64,000 nt of DNA, from NCBI GenBank assembly GCA_028819075.1, contig JAPPMM010000017.1:1-64000 (forward strand), given 5' to 3'. This DNA comes from Gammaproteobacteria bacterium (GTDB lineage Bacteria > Gemmatimonadota > Gemmatimonadetes > Longimicrobiales > Gaopeijiaceae). The translations under genes were made by a program, and so were the position numbers. The notes below the pieces were generated by a model. That model saw nothing but the letters and a program-made list of their open reading frames with translations. It was not told the DNA's origin and made no database searches. This document shows, piece by piece, positions 6,909 to 16,599 of this stretch. Numbering within the stretch: the stretch's first letter is position 1; every line of letters starts with the position of its first letter.

Positions 6909-8198
6909 TTGTCGACGAACGCCGCCCGAGGCCGCTGCACGGTCGTGGTGGGTTGCCAATGGGGCGACGAGGGCAAGGGCAAGATCGTCGACGTGCTGGC
7001 GGAGTCGGCTGATATTGTCGCCCGCTACCAGGGGGGCGCCAACGCCGGTCACACCGTCCATGTGCACGGCGACGAGTTCATCCTGCACCAGATTCCCTCC
7101 GGCATCCTCCACCCCGGCAAGCGCTGTCTGCTCGGCAATGGCGTGGTCCTCGATCTGCCGAAGTTTTTCGCGGAGTACGATGCCCTGGTGGAGCGCGACA
7201 TCGAGCTGGAGGGGCGGATCGGGATCAGCCAGCGCGCCCACCTGCTGCTGCCCTACCACCGCGCGCTCGACCACGCCGCGGAAGTACGCGCCCGCGAGAA
7301 GATCGGCACCACCGGACAGGGAATCGGGCCGGCCTACGTGTCCAAGTCCGGGCGGCGCGGGGTCCGCGTCACCGACCTGGGCAATGCCTCGCGCCTGGAG
7401 CGTCTGGTGGAGCGGGCCATGGGGGATGCCGTGGAGGAGCTGCAGGTCGGGGAGTTCACGGCCACGGAGCTCGAGGCCCGGGTATGGGCGGCGCTCGCAC
7501 TGGCGGGCCGCACCCTGCCGCTGGCCACCGACACCGGCCGCGAGATCGTGGAAGCGCTCACCGCCGGGCGTTCGGTCCTGATGGAGGGGGCGCAGGGGAC
7601 GGCGCTCGACCTCGACCACGGCACCTATCCCTTCGTGACGTCCTCCAACACCACCGCGGCCGCGGCCGCCACCGGGCTGGGGATCGGCCCGACCGCCATC
7701 AGCGCGGTGCTGGGCGTGGTCAAGGCGTACACGACGCGGGTGGGCAACGGCCCCCTGCCGACCGAGTTCGACGAGGAGATGGGCGAGCGTGTGCGTGAAC
7801 TGGGCGGGGAGTTCGGCGCGACCACCGGCCGGCCGCGCCGCTGCGGCTGGTTCGACGCGGTGCAGGCGCGCTACGCGGCCCGGGTGAACGGGCTCACCGG
7901 CCTGGCGGTGACCAAGCTGGACGTACTCGACTCCCTGGACGAGATCCGGATCGCCACCGGCTACCGCGTCGACGGCGATCTCACCACGGAGTTTCCCGCC
8001 GATACGTGGTCGCTGTCCCGGGTGGAGCCCGTGCTGGAGCGGCACCCGGGGTGGCGCTTGCCGACCACGGAGGCCCGTCACATCGCCGACCTTCCGCCTG
8101 AAGCGCGCAGCTACCTCGACCGCCTGCAGGAGCTGACCGGAGTCCCCATCGAGATCGTCTCGGTCGGATCCCGGCGCGAGCAGATCATTCACGTCTGA
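6909..8198 (+). CDS. purA: Adenylosuccinate synthetase
   Basis: PurA joins IMP and aspartate using GTP, the first committed step to AMP. The N-terminal motif CQWGDEGKGKIVD holds the catalytic Asp and His-loop region (with NAGHT further on), and GTTGQGIGPAY and the C-terminal TKLDVLDSLDEI stretch are diagnostic. I chose the TTG at 6909 because GGGAG lies seven bases upstream and it gives 429 residues, close to the usual 430. A longer frame reaches back into the previous gene without conserved sequence. It sits four bases before ffh. Confidence 0.95.
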   Translation: MSTNAARGRCTVVVGCQWGDEGKGKIVDVLAESADIVARYQGGANAGHTVHVHGDEFILHQIPSGILHPGKRCLLGNGVVLDLPKFFAEYDALVERDIELEGRIGISQRAHLLLPYHRALDHAAEVRAREKIGTTGQGIGPAYVSKSGRRGVRVTDLGNASRLERLVERAMGDAVEELQVGEFTATELEARVWAALALAGRTLPLATDTGREIVEALTAGRSVLMEGAQGTALDLDHGTYPFVTSSNTTAAAAATGLGIGPTAISAVLGVVKAYTTRVGNGPLPTEFDEEMGERVRELGGEFGATTGRPRRCGWFDAVQARYAARVNGLTGLAVTKLDVLDSLDEIRIATGYRVDGDLTTEFPADTWSLSRVEPVLERHPGWRLPTTEARHIADLPPEARSYLDRLQELTGVPIEIVSVGSRREQIIHV

Positions 8199-8201
8199 TC
8201 G

Positions 8202-9518
8202 ATGTTCGACCGCCTGGGAAAGAGGCTCGACAGGGCCCTGGGGCGCTTTCGCCAGCGGGGCATCCTCACCGAGCCCATGATCCGCAAGGGGCTGCGGGAG
8301 GTGCGCCGCGCCCTGCTCGAGGCGGACGTCAACTTCAAGGTCACCCGGGACTTCCTGAAGCGGGTGGAGAAGCGGGCGGTGGGCGAGGGGGTCATCCGCT
8401 CGATCTCGCCTGGACAGCAGGTCGTCAAGATCGTGCACGACGAGCTGGCGGGGCTGCTGGGCGAGGAGGTGGCCGACCTGACCTGGGCGCGAAAGCCGCC
8501 CACGGTGATCCTCATGGCCGGCCTGCAGGGCTCGGGAAAGACCACCACGGCCGTGAAGCTGGCGCACCTGATCGCGCGCGAGGGGCGCCGTCCGCTGCTC
8601 GCCGGGTGCGACGTGTACCGCCCGGCGGCGGGGGAGCAGCTGCGCACCCTGTGCGGGCGCGCGGACCTGCCGGTGCTGGCGGGCGCGCGCGGCGACGACC
8701 CCGTGGAGGTGGCGCGGGCCGCGCTCGATGACGCCCGCGCGCGCGGGCGCGACGCGTTAATAGTCGACACGGCGGGCCGCCTGCAGATCGACGAGCCCAT
8801 GATGGCCGAGCTGGGGCGCCTGCGGACGGAGCTGGCGGCGACCGAGGTGCTGCTGGTGGCCGACGCGATGACCGGACAGGAGGCGGTGAACATCGCCCGC
8901 GGATTCGACCGGGCGCTGGGCCTCACCGGGGTGGTGCTCACCAAGCTCGACGGCGACGCGCGCGGCGGAGCGGCGCTCTCGATCCGCGGGGTCACCGGCA
9001 GGCCCATCAAGTTCGTGGGCGTGGGCGAGGGACTGGACGACCTGGAGCGGGTCGATCCCCGCCGGCTGGCGGGGCGCATCCTCCAGATGGGCGACGTGGT
9101 GGGGCTGGTGGAGCGGGCCCAGCGCTCCATCGACGCCGAGGCCCAGGCGCAGATCGAGGAGAACGTGCTGCGCAAGGGACGCTTCACCCTGGAGGACTTC
9201 CTGGTGGCGCTTCGCCAGGTGCAGGCGATGGGCCCGCTGGAGCAGGTCATGAAGATGATCCCCGGGATGAGGCGCAAACTGCCGGTGGGCAACGTCGACC
9301 CGAAGAAGATCAGGCATGTGGAGGCCATCATCCTCTCGATGACGCCCGCGGAGCGGAGCGAGCCGCGCCTCCTCGACCGCTCCCGCCGCATCCGCATCGC
9401 CCGGGGGAGCGGCCGGCCGGTGTCGGAAGTCAACCGCCTGTTGAAGCAGTTCAAGGAAATGCAGAAGTTGATGAAGCAGATGCGGGGCATGGCGCCCCCG
9501 CTGAACCAGATGCGCTGA
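8202..9518 (+). CDS. ffh: Signal recognition particle protein Ffh
   Basis: Ffh is the SRP GTPase that binds signal sequences of membrane proteins and 4.5S RNA and docks with FtsY. The 438 residues contain the N domain, the G domain with G1 [10 protein letters not shown] (from 107), DTAGRLQ and [10 protein letters not shown], and a Met-rich M domain ending [13 protein letters not shown]. All are intact and the length is normal. It directly precedes rpsP, the common ffh-rpsP-rimM-trmD order. Confidence 0.96.
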   Translation: MFDRLGKRLDRALGRFRQRGILTEPMIRKGLREVRRALLEADVNFKVTRDFLKRVEKRAVGEGVIRSISPGQQVVKIVHDELAGLLGEEVADLTWARKPPTVILMAGLQGSGKTTTAVKLAHLIAREGRRPLLAGCDVYRPAAGEQLRTLCGRADLPVLAGARGDDPVEVARAALDDARARGRDALIVDTAGRLQIDEPMMAELGRLRTELAATEVLLVADAMTGQEAVNIARGFDRALGLTGVVLTKLDGDARGGAALSIRGVTGRPIKFVGVGEGLDDLERVDPRRLAGRILQMGDVVGLVERAQRSIDAEAQAQIEENVLRKGRFTLEDFLVALRQVQAMGPLEQVMKMIPGMRRKLPVGNVDPKKIRHVEAIILSMTPAERSEPRLLDRSRRIRIARGSGRPVSEVNRLLKQFKEMQKLMKQMRGMAPPLNQMR

Positions 9519-9559
9519 CCGCCCGGGAGAGGCGGGCAGGCAAGAACCCGAGGAGACAC

Positions 9560-10009
9560 ATGTCGGTACGAATTCGACTTCGCAGAATGGGCCGGAAGAA
9601 GGCTCCCCACTACCGCGTGGTGGTGGCGGACGGCGACTCGCCGCGTGACGGGCGCTTCGTCGAGACCATCGGCTACTACAAGCCACTTTCCACGCCTGCC
9701 CGCGTGGTCGTAGACCTGGAGCGCGCCGACTACTGGCTGGGCCGGGGAGCGCAGCCGTCGGCCACCGTGAGGTCGCTGCTGAACAAGGCGCGCAAGGGCG
9801 GGGACGCCAGCGTGGCCGTGGGCGAGGCGGATACGGCCGCCGAGAAGGCCCGGCGCTCGGAGCAGTTGGCCGCGCGGCGCCAGGCGGAAGCGGACGCGCA
9901 GGCGAAGCTGGAGGCGGAGGCGAGAGCCGAGGCGGCGGCAGCCCAGGCCGCGGCTCGAGCGGAAGCCCAGGCCGCGGCCGAAGCTGGCGAAAACGGCGAA
10001 TCCGGGTAG
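9560..10009 (+). CDS. rpsP: 30S ribosomal protein S16 with long C-terminal extension
   Basis: The first 85 or so residues are a standard S16 ([20 protein letters not shown], then [11 protein letters not shown]), needed for 30S assembly. The remaining 60 residues or so are a low-complexity Ala/Glu/Arg/Gln segment that should form one charged helix or coiled coil. Many S16 proteins end near residue 90, so the tail is an addition. AGGAG precedes the ATG. The gene is part of the ffh-rpsP-rimM-trmD run. Confidence 0.95.
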   Translation: MSVRIRLRRMGRKKAPHYRVVVADGDSPRDGRFVETIGYYKPLSTPARVVVDLERADYWLGRGAQPSATVRSLLNKARKGGDASVAVGEADTAAEKARRSEQLAARRQAEADAQAKLEAEARAEAAAAQAAARAEAQAAAEAGENGESG

Positions 10010-10023
10010 TACCGGGGTCCCGA

Positions 10024-10566
10024 ATGGACTCCGCCCATCCTTCGCACCTCGTCGTCGGGCACCTCAACAAGGCGCACGGCACCAAGGGCGAACTCTTTCT
10101 CTGGCCGCTGACGGCCGATCCGGGCGAGGCGTTCGCCGCCGGAGCGGGGTTGCATCTGGCCGACGAAGCCGGGGAGAAGCCGGATCCCGCGTTCGCCGAG
10201 GTCCGCGTGCGGGGGGTCCGCCCCTTCAAGCGCGGCTTTCTGATCCGGCTGGAAGGCATCGATTCCCGGGACCAGGCCGAGTGGCTTGCGGGCCGCTACG
10301 TGCTCCGGCCGCTTGCCGACGTGCCCCCGCTCGAGGAAGGGGAGGTCTATTACCACGACCTGCTGGGCATGCGCGTGGAATCCGGCGACGGGGAGGCGGT
10401 CGGAGAGGTCGTCGAGGTCTACGAGCTGAGCCCGGTGCATCTGCTCCAGGTGGCGCGCGAGTCCGGCACCGCGCTGATTCCCTTCGCGCGCGACATGGTG
10501 CGCCGGCTGGACCGCGAGGGGAAGCGGCTGGTCATGGACCTGCCGGACGGCTTGCTGGACCTCTGA
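10024..10566 (+). CDS. rimM: Ribosome maturation factor RimM
   Basis: RimM helps mature the 30S head by binding S19. The 180 residues show the N-terminal barrel (VGHLNKAHGTKGELFLWPLT) and the C-terminal PRC-barrel domain (EGEVYYHDLLGMRV, IPFARDMV). The length is usual. It starts 15 bases after rpsP, and its stop lies just inside the ribosome binding region of trmD, so translational coupling is likely. Confidence 0.93.
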   Translation: MDSAHPSHLVVGHLNKAHGTKGELFLWPLTADPGEAFAAGAGLHLADEAGEKPDPAFAEVRVRGVRPFKRGFLIRLEGIDSRDQAEWLAGRYVLRPLADVPPLEEGEVYYHDLLGMRVESGDGEAVGEVVEVYELSPVHLLQVARESGTALIPFARDMVRRLDREGKRLVMDLPDGLLDL

Positions 10567-10579
10567 GGAGGTGCGGGCG

Positions 10580-11302
10580 GTGACGTCGGATGCCGGTTCG
10601 GGCGCGCAGCCCGGCACGCCCATGCGGCTGACCTTCGTGACGATCTTCCCGGAGTTCTTCGAGGTTCCGCTGGCCACCAGCATCCCCGGGCGAGCCGCCC
10701 TTGCGGGGGCCGTGCAGTACCAGGTCGTCGATCTGCGCGACTTCACCCGCGACCGACATCGCACCGTGGACGACGCGCCCTACGGGGGCGGCGGCGGGAT
10801 GGTGATGAAGCCGGAGCCGTTCTTCGAGGCGGTGGAGTCTCTCGACCGGGCGGGCCGGGTGATCCTGCTTTCCCCCCGCGGCCGGCTCTTCACCCACCGC
10901 GACGCCGTGCGGCTCTCCCTGGAACCGTCCCTGACCCTGCTCTGCGGGCACTACAAGGACGTCGACCAGCGCGTCGCCGACCACCTCGCCGACGAGGAGA
11001 TCTCGATCGGCGACTTCGTGCTGTCGGGGGGCGAGGCCGCGGCGCTGGTGGTCGCGGACGCCATCGTCCGGCTGCTGCCGGGGGTGCTTGGGGACCACGA
11101 CTCGGCGGCTTCGGACTCGTTCTACGACGGCCGCCGGCTGAGCGCGCCCTCCTACACCCGTCCCGCCGAATACCGGGGTCTCCCGGTGCCCGAAGTGCTG
11201 CGCAGCGGCGACCACGCGCGCATCGAGGCCTGGCGCGAAGCGGAAGCCGAACGCATCAGCGCCGCACGTCGATCCGAGCCGCCCGGAAGGGGTGGCCGCT
11301 AA
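10580..11302 (+). CDS. trmD: tRNA (guanine-N1)-methyltransferase TrmD
   Basis: TrmD methylates G37 of tRNAs reading CNN codons, preventing frameshifts. Motifs of the knotted SPOUT fold are visible: VTIFPEFF, DDAPYGGGGGMVMKPEP, ALLCGHYKDVDQR (as LLCGHYKDVDQR) and EISIGDFVLSGGE. AGGAGG at 10566-10571 lies eight bases before the GTG at 10580, so I prefer this over the GTG at 10571. An internal ATG at 10622 would also keep the whole domain. This is the last gene before the ribosomal cluster is interrupted by the SusC/SusD island. Confidence 0.94.
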   Translation: MTSDAGSGAQPGTPMRLTFVTIFPEFFEVPLATSIPGRAALAGAVQYQVVDLRDFTRDRHRTVDDAPYGGGGGMVMKPEPFFEAVESLDRAGRVILLSPRGRLFTHRDAVRLSLEPSLTLLCGHYKDVDQRVADHLADEEISIGDFVLSGGEAAALVVADAIVRLLPGVLGDHDSAASDSFYDGRRLSAPSYTRPAEYRGLPVPEVLRSGDHARIEAWREAEAERISAARRSEPPGRGGR

Positions 11303-11340
11303 CGTCAACGCACGCGCGCGACGAGGTGCCGGACTGGTAA

Positions 11341-11369
11341 TTCGGATTGAGTTCTTACAGAATTATTAT
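11341..11369 (+). promoter_or_regulatory. Candidate promoter of the SusC gene
   Basis: TTCGGA (11341-11346) and TATTAT (11364-11369) have a 17-base spacer in a locally AT-rich pocket. This pocket is unusual for the region and lies about 75 bases before the SusC ATG at 11446. The -10 is good and the -35 is weak. Confidence 0.4.
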
Positions 11370-11445
11370 CCGCGCATTCTGCGCGCGCGGACGGGGTGGA
11401 TGTGGGGTGGCGGGGAAACGTTACCCTTCGCAAGAGGAGCAGCGC

Positions 11446-14400
11446 ATGAAACACAACCAATGTCCAACACGTAGGGTGTGGGGCGCCTTTGCGCTTCCCC
11501 TGCTGGCCGCCAGCCTGGCCTTTGCGCCCGGCCTGAGCGCGCAGCAGGGCGGAGTGATCACGGGCCGCGTCACGGAGGAAGGCTCCGGTCGCGCCCTTGC
11601 CTCCGCCCAGGTGTACGTCGAGGGCTCCGGCCTCGGAACCCTCACCAACTCAAGCGGGCAGTTTCTGCTGCTCAACGCCCCCGCCGGGGAGCACACGGTC
11701 ACCGTCGAGCTGGTCGGCTACCGCTCCGCCTCGCAGACGGTGACGGTGGCGGCGGGCGAGACCGCCAGCGTCGACTTCGCCATCGCCGTGACCGCGCTCG
11801 CCCTCGACGAGATCGTGGTGACCGGAACCGGCGTCGCCACCGAGAAGCGCAGGCTCGGCCATACCATCGCGACGCTCGATGCCGCCGAACTCGAGAACGC
11901 CCCCATCTCCGACTTCAGCCAGCTCATCGCCGGCCGCGAGCCCGGCGTGGTGGCGCTGCCTTCCTCGGGCTACACCGGCGAAGGCGCCCGCATCCGCATC
12001 CGCGGGTCGGCGTCGCTCTCGCAGCTCAACGAGCCCATCGTCTACGTCGACGGGATCCGGGTGGACCGCTCCGCCGTGCAGAACTTCAACGGCCAGGGCA
12101 ACCCATCCCGCCTGGACGACATCCCTCCAGAGTCCATCGAGCGGGTCGAGATTCTGAAGGGCGCCGCGGCCGCGACGCTCTACGGAACCGAGGCCTCGAA
12201 CGGCGTGATCCAGATCTTCACCAAGCGGGGCAACGTCGGCGCGCCGCGCTTCACCTTCCAGACGGACCTGACCGGGATCTCGGTGCCTACCAACCGCATC
12301 CTGCCGGTCGCGGACTTCGCCGGGCGGGTATGCGCCAGCCCAGGATGCACCGGAGACGGTGACGCCAAGAGGCTGGCCGATGCAGTGAACCGGATGTCAA
12401 CGCGCTGGGGACAGTCGGTCTCCCCCTGGGAGCCGGTCGAGCGCGACCTCATCCCCGAGCTCCTCACCACCGGTTTCGGCCAGACCTACTCCGGGTCGGT
12501 TCAGGGCGGTTCCAGCGTGTTCCAGTACTTTGCCTCGGCGCGCCTTGCCAGAGAGGACGGTCCCTACGATGCCGCGCGGAACTTCGACGCGGTGGAGGGA
12601 GTCGAGCCGGAGAACGACACCAACCGGCGGGCTTCGATCCATTCGAACTTCACGGTGGTCCCGAACGACAATCTCCGCATTGGCGTGACCACGCTCTATT
12701 CGGACATGGAGCACCACACGCCCGACAACTCCAACAACATCTACGGGGTGTTCTCGTCCGCGCTGATGTCACAGCCGCGGCTCGCCAACGCCGACCCGAA
12801 CCTGGGGCAGATCAACTACTACGGCCAGCCGGCCTTCGCCACGCTGCGCGAGAACGCGTACCAGTTGAACTTCGTGAACTCGCAGCACTTCGCGGGTGCC
12901 ACCAACATCAACTTCACGCCGACCGAGAACTTCCGCCTCGACGGAACCTTCGGCATCGACTTCACCTCCGACGACGCGGTCTCCTTCCGGCCCTACCGCT
13001 GGAACGTGGACGGCTTCTCCGGCTCGACGCCGGACGGCAGCAGGAACGTCAACGAGGACCGCAGCCGGGAGATCACGGCGGACGTCAAGGGATCCTACAT
13101 CTTCAGCACCGACCGGATCGAGAACACGTTCCTGTTCGGCGGCCAGGGATTCCTGCGCCAGCGGCAGTCCGCGGGCGGAAGCGGACGCGATTTCCCGGGC
13201 CCGGGTCTGGAGACCCTGTCGGCGCTCGGTTCCGAGTCTTCCTACGAAAACTGGCTCAGGGTCACGCAGATCGGCGGATACCTGCAGGACCAGATCGGGT
13301 GGGACAACTGGCTTTTCCTCACCGTCGGTGGGCGCTGGGACGCGAACTCGGCGTTCGGTGAAGCGTTCAACTACGCCTTCTATCCGAAGGCCAACTTCGC
13401 GGTCGTACCCAGCGAGATGTGGGAGAGCGAGACCTTCTCCTCACTGCGCGTCAAGGGCGCGTACGGCACCTCCGGACTGCAGCCGGGCGCCTTCGACAAG
13501 TTCACGACCTTCTCGTCGCTGGGCACCGAGGTGGGTCCGGGCGTCCAGCCCTCCAACCTGGGCAACGACCAGTTGAAGCCCGAGGTGTCCACCGAGTTGG
13601 AATTCGGCTTCGACCTGGGGCTCTTCAACGATCTCTGGTCCGTTGAGGCGACGTACTGGGATCGCACGGTTACCGACGCCATGGTGGCACGCCAGTTCCC
13701 GGTGACGGGCGGATTCACCCAGACGCAGCTCGACAACATCGGCGAAGTGAAGGCTTCCGGCCTCGAGATCGGCGTGCGCGGCGCCCTGGTGCAGCGGCCG
13801 GGTCTCTCGCTGAACGTCTTCGCCAACACCGCCTACCTCAAGGAAGAGATCACCGACATGGGCGGTGCTCCTCCCCTGAAGACCGGGGGCAGCTACCCGC
13901 GCTACCGCAACTTCCTGACCGAGGGCTACACGCCCGGGGCCTTCTTCGGCGCCAGGGTCGCAGACCTGGCCATTCCGCTGAACATTCTCGCTCCGGTCAA
14001 CGGCGAGTGCGTGGCTCCCACCCAACAGCAGGCTCTGGACTACTTCAGCGTGCCCCGCAACCCCAACAGCTTCAAACCGCTGGCGATCGGCAACGAAACC
14101 TTCGGTACGCCGAACGGCGGGCTGGCGTCCCACAACTGCGGAGCGGGGCTGCTCGACAGCTATCTCGGCAAGCCCACCCCGGACTTCGCCGGTTCCTTCG
14201 GATTCAACCTGGCGTTCCTGGGCAATTTCGAGCTCAACTCGCTGCTGGAGTACAAGATCGGTCACCAGGTGCAGGACCTGTCGGGGATGTTCCGGCGGGC
14301 CAACAACTTCATCGGCCGCAACACGCCGCGCTCCGCAGAGCTCTACGCGGCCATGCTGAACCCGAGTTCGTCCGCGCAACAGCGGCTCGATGCCGCGATC

Positions 14401-14730
14401 GCGTGGGCCCACGAGGTCGAAGGGCTCTCGCCGATGAGCGGGATGAACGGGGTGTACGACGCCGACTGGATCCAGTGGCGCGAGCTGTCGCTCACCTACC
14501 GGGTGCCGGCATCGGTCGTCGAGGGCTGGGGCCTTTCCACCGCCACCGTGAACCTGGGTGTGCGCAACCTCCGGCTCTTCATGCTGGGCGACTACCCGGG
14601 CATGGATCCCGAAGGCAACGTCCTCGGGCGCTGCAACTCGGGCCTGAGCTGCAATTTCCTGGACTCGACGGAGGGCTGGGGCATTCCGGTGCCGCGTCGC
14701 CTCACGCTGTCCACGCGCTTCACGTTCTGA
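11446..14730 (+). CDS. SusC/RagA-type TonB-linked outer membrane transporter
   Basis: The 1094-residue protein has a signal peptide ending LSAQQG, a carboxypeptidase-regulatory-like domain (about 28-115), the SusC-type linker LDEIVVTGTG, a plug domain (PIVYVDGIRVDRS, LKGAAAATLYGTEASNGVIQ) and a long 22-strand barrel ending in LSTRFTF with the terminal Phe. It would import an oligomeric nutrient, such as a glycan or peptide, using TonB energy. AGAGGAG precedes the chosen ATG; the frame runs further upstream but without conserved sequence. The SusD partner follows after 16 bases. The substrate cannot be inferred, since no hydrolase accompanies the pair. Confidence 0.93.
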   Translation: MKHNQCPTRRVWGAFALPLLAASLAFAPGLSAQQGGVITGRVTEEGSGRALASAQVYVEGSGLGTLTNSSGQFLLLNAPAGEHTVTVELVGYRSASQTVTVAAGETASVDFAIAVTALALDEIVVTGTGVATEKRRLGHTIATLDAAELENAPISDFSQLIAGREPGVVALPSSGYTGEGARIRIRGSASLSQLNEPIVYVDGIRVDRSAVQNFNGQGNPSRLDDIPPESIERVEILKGAAAATLYGTEASNGVIQIFTKRGNVGAPRFTFQTDLTGISVPTNRILPVADFAGRVCASPGCTGDGDAKRLADAVNRMSTRWGQSVSPWEPVERDLIPELLTTGFGQTYSGSVQGGSSVFQYFASARLAREDGPYDAARNFDAVEGVEPENDTNRRASIHSNFTVVPNDNLRIGVTTLYSDMEHHTPDNSNNIYGVFSSALMSQPRLANADPNLGQINYYGQPAFATLRENAYQLNFVNSQHFAGATNINFTPTENFRLDGTFGIDFTSDDAVSFRPYRWNVDGFSGSTPDGSRNVNEDRSREITADVKGSYIFSTDRIENTFLFGGQGFLRQRQSAGGSGRDFPGPGLETLSALGSESSYENWLRVTQIGGYLQDQIGWDNWLFLTVGGRWDANSAFGEAFNYAFYPKANFAVVPSEMWESETFSSLRVKGAYGTSGLQPGAFDKFTTFSSLGTEVGPGVQPSNLGNDQLKPEVSTELEFGFDLGLFNDLWSVEATYWDRTVTDAMVARQFPVTGGFTQTQLDNIGEVKASGLEIGVRGALVQRPGLSLNVFANTAYLKEEITDMGGAPPLKTGGSYPRYRNFLTEGYTPGAFFGARVADLAIPLNILAPVNGECVAPTQQQALDYFSVPRNPNSFKPLAIGNETFGTPNGGLASHNCGAGLLDSYLGKPTPDFAGSFGFNLAFLGNFELNSLLEYKIGHQVQDLSGMFRRANNFIGRNTPRSAELYAAMLNPSSSAQQRLDAAIAWAHEVEGLSPMSGMNGVYDADWIQWRELSLTYRVPASVVEGWGLSTATVNLGVRNLRLFMLGDYPGMDPEGNVLGRCNSGLSCNFLDSTEGWGIPVPRRLTLSTRFTF

Positions 14731-14746
14731 TCCAGGAGAGAGACTC

Positions 14747-16075
14747 ATGAAGAACCGAAACATCAAGTCTTGCGCCGCGACGCTCCTGGCCGCTTTCGCG
14801 CTCGGGGGCTGCGACATCCTGGACGTCAACAACCCCAACAGCCTGGTCGAGGAGGACATCCGCTCCGAAGCGGCCGCGTCAGCGGTCGTCAACGGAGCGC
14901 TCACCCTCGTTTCGTCATCCGTTTCCCAGTCCTGGCAGCCGTATCTGGTCGCCTCCGACGAGATGCGCTGGATCGGGTCCAGGGACGCCTGGCTCTCGCT
15001 CGATCTGGGGTTCGTGAGCGATCCGCTGAACGAGTTCATCGACGGCCCGTTCCCCGCCATGGGGCAGGGGCGCTGGATGAGCGACGAGGCGATCGAGATC
15101 CTTACCGAACACCAGGCCAACAACCCTTCCACCGCGATCAAGACCGATCTGGCCCGGGCGTACCTTTACTCGGGCATCATGTACATGGTGATCGGCGAGA
15201 TCCAAGAGGACTTCGCGTTCTCGGACAAGACCGAGAGCGGAGCTCCCATCGGGCCCGACAACATGTACCAGGTGCTGGACGGGGCAATCGAGAGGTTTTC
15301 GACCGCCATTTCCGGCTTCAACGAGGTCGGAGCCACCGACATGGCCCTCCAGGCCAAGGCGTTGCGCGCGCGGGCGAGGCAGTCGCGGGCGATCTGGGAC
15401 GTGATCAACCCGTCGCCCTCCGGGGATGGGCTGGTTTCTTCCGCCGAAGCCGGCGCGGACGCGAGCGACGTGCTTGCGAACGTCGCCGCGGACTGGACCT
15501 ACAACCTGACGTTCTCCAGCGCCAGCCGGTCCAACTCCATGGCCTCCTGGGTCAACGACCGCAAGGAGAACCAGATCGACCTGTCGATCGCCACGGTCGA
15601 CGACCAGAACGACATCAACGGCATCGCGCTGCAGGACCCGATCGATGGCGTCGATGACCCGGCCGTCATCAAGTGGCTGAACCAGTGGAAGGGCGGCAGC
15701 TACCTTGACAAGGGCGGCATCTATCCGCCCCTGACGCTTGCATCGGCCAGGATGATGCATCTGATTCTGGCCGAGAACGCGCTCAAGGGCATGGATTCGG
15801 GTGGCTTTGCCACCCACATCAACCACATCCGCGCGCTGGACGGCCTGACGCCGTACGACGGCCAGATCTCCGAGATGGAGATGCTCCAGCACACGCGCCG
15901 GGTGAACGTGATGCTGCAGGGCCTGCGCCTTGCGGACATGTACCGCTGGGGGCTTACGGATCCGAAGTGGCAGGGCGCCTCCGCCGCTTCGTCCCAGCCC
16001 GGCACGATGCTGCCGATTTCCATTATCGAAATCAGGGCCAACTGTCACCTGAACGGACTGGGTTGCGGCGGCTGA
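14747..16075 (+). CDS. SusD/RagB-type substrate-binding lipoprotein
   Basis: This 442-residue lipoprotein has the lipobox LGGC (Cys22) and the SusD-like opening DILDVNNPNSL. Its helical body should form TPR-like units, and the C-terminal part (MLQGLRLADMYRWGL) matches the RagB/SusD pattern. It caps the SusC barrel at the cell surface and delivers substrate. It starts 16 bases after the SusC stop with AGGAGAG upstream, so the two are one transcript. Confidence 0.9.
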   Translation: MKNRNIKSCAATLLAAFALGGCDILDVNNPNSLVEEDIRSEAAASAVVNGALTLVSSSVSQSWQPYLVASDEMRWIGSRDAWLSLDLGFVSDPLNEFIDGPFPAMGQGRWMSDEAIEILTEHQANNPSTAIKTDLARAYLYSGIMYMVIGEIQEDFAFSDKTESGAPIGPDNMYQVLDGAIERFSTAISGFNEVGATDMALQAKALRARARQSRAIWDVINPSPSGDGLVSSAEAGADASDVLANVAADWTYNLTFSSASRSNSMASWVNDRKENQIDLSIATVDDQNDINGIALQDPIDGVDDPAVIKWLNQWKGGSYLDKGGIYPPLTLASARMMHLILAENALKGMDSGGFATHINHIRALDGLTPYDGQISEMEMLQHTRRVNVMLQGLRLADMYRWGLTDPKWQGASAASSQPGTMLPISIIEIRANCHLNGLGCGG

Positions 16076-16084
16076 TTACAAGGT

Positions 16085-16118
16085 TGGGGGTGCCCTCGGT
16101 TCGCCGTGGGTGCCCCCA
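16085..16118 (+). terminator. Hairpin after SusD
   Basis: tgggggtgccc (16085-16095) pairs with gggtgccccca (16108-16118) over 11 positions, two of them G-U, with a 12-base loop. A cttttc tract follows ten bases on. It may terminate or attenuate SusC/SusD transcription before the two small lipoprotein genes. Confidence 0.4.
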
Positions 16119-16155
16119 CCGCTGCCGCTTTTCGCCGGTGTCACACAGGCCCGCC

Positions 16156-16599
16156 GTGAGTCGCGCATCCACAGTGAAGAAGCTGCTCGTCGCCGTTGCG
16201 CTGGTCGCCATCTCCGGTTGCGAGATCTTCGAGGACCTTACTCCTCGCAATATCTTCTTCGAGATGAGCGGCGAGGCGGGCCAGCAGGTGCGCGTCATCT
16301 ACTCCACGCAGTTCGTTGCCGGCGTGAACGACATCGGGGTGACCAGGGTCCAGGTCGTCAGGTCGGACACCATCCTTCACGAGGTCCCCTTCACCCGGGC
16401 GATCGACATCTCGGTCGATCGGCGCTGGTTCGTGCAGGCGGAGTCGCTGGGGTCCGACACGCTCGAAGTGCATGTGATCGTGGATGTGGACGACCGCAAC
16501 CTGGTGAACGAGTCCGGTGGGATATTCCCCGGTGACCCCTGGCATTTCGTGTACGCCTTCAACCAGTTCCTGACACGTGATATCGATGTGGCGTTCTGA
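16156..16599 (+). CDS. Small lipoprotein of unknown function
   Basis: The product is about 147 residues from GTG 16156. A second GTG at 16174 gives the compact signal MKKLLVAVALVAISGC and is equally plausible. Either way the lipobox ISGC makes it a lipoprotein. The rest is rich in beta-strand-like residues with no motif I recognise. It follows SusD on the same strand and overlaps the next lipoprotein gene, so it may be an accessory of the SusC/SusD system. That link rests on position only. Confidence 0.6.
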   Translation: MSRASTVKKLLVAVALVAISGCEIFEDLTPRNIFFEMSGEAGQQVRVIYSTQFVAGVNDIGVTRVQVVRSDTILHEVPFTRAIDISVDRRWFVQAESLGSDTLEVHVIVDVDDRNLVNESGGIFPGDPWHFVYAFNQFLTRDIDVAF

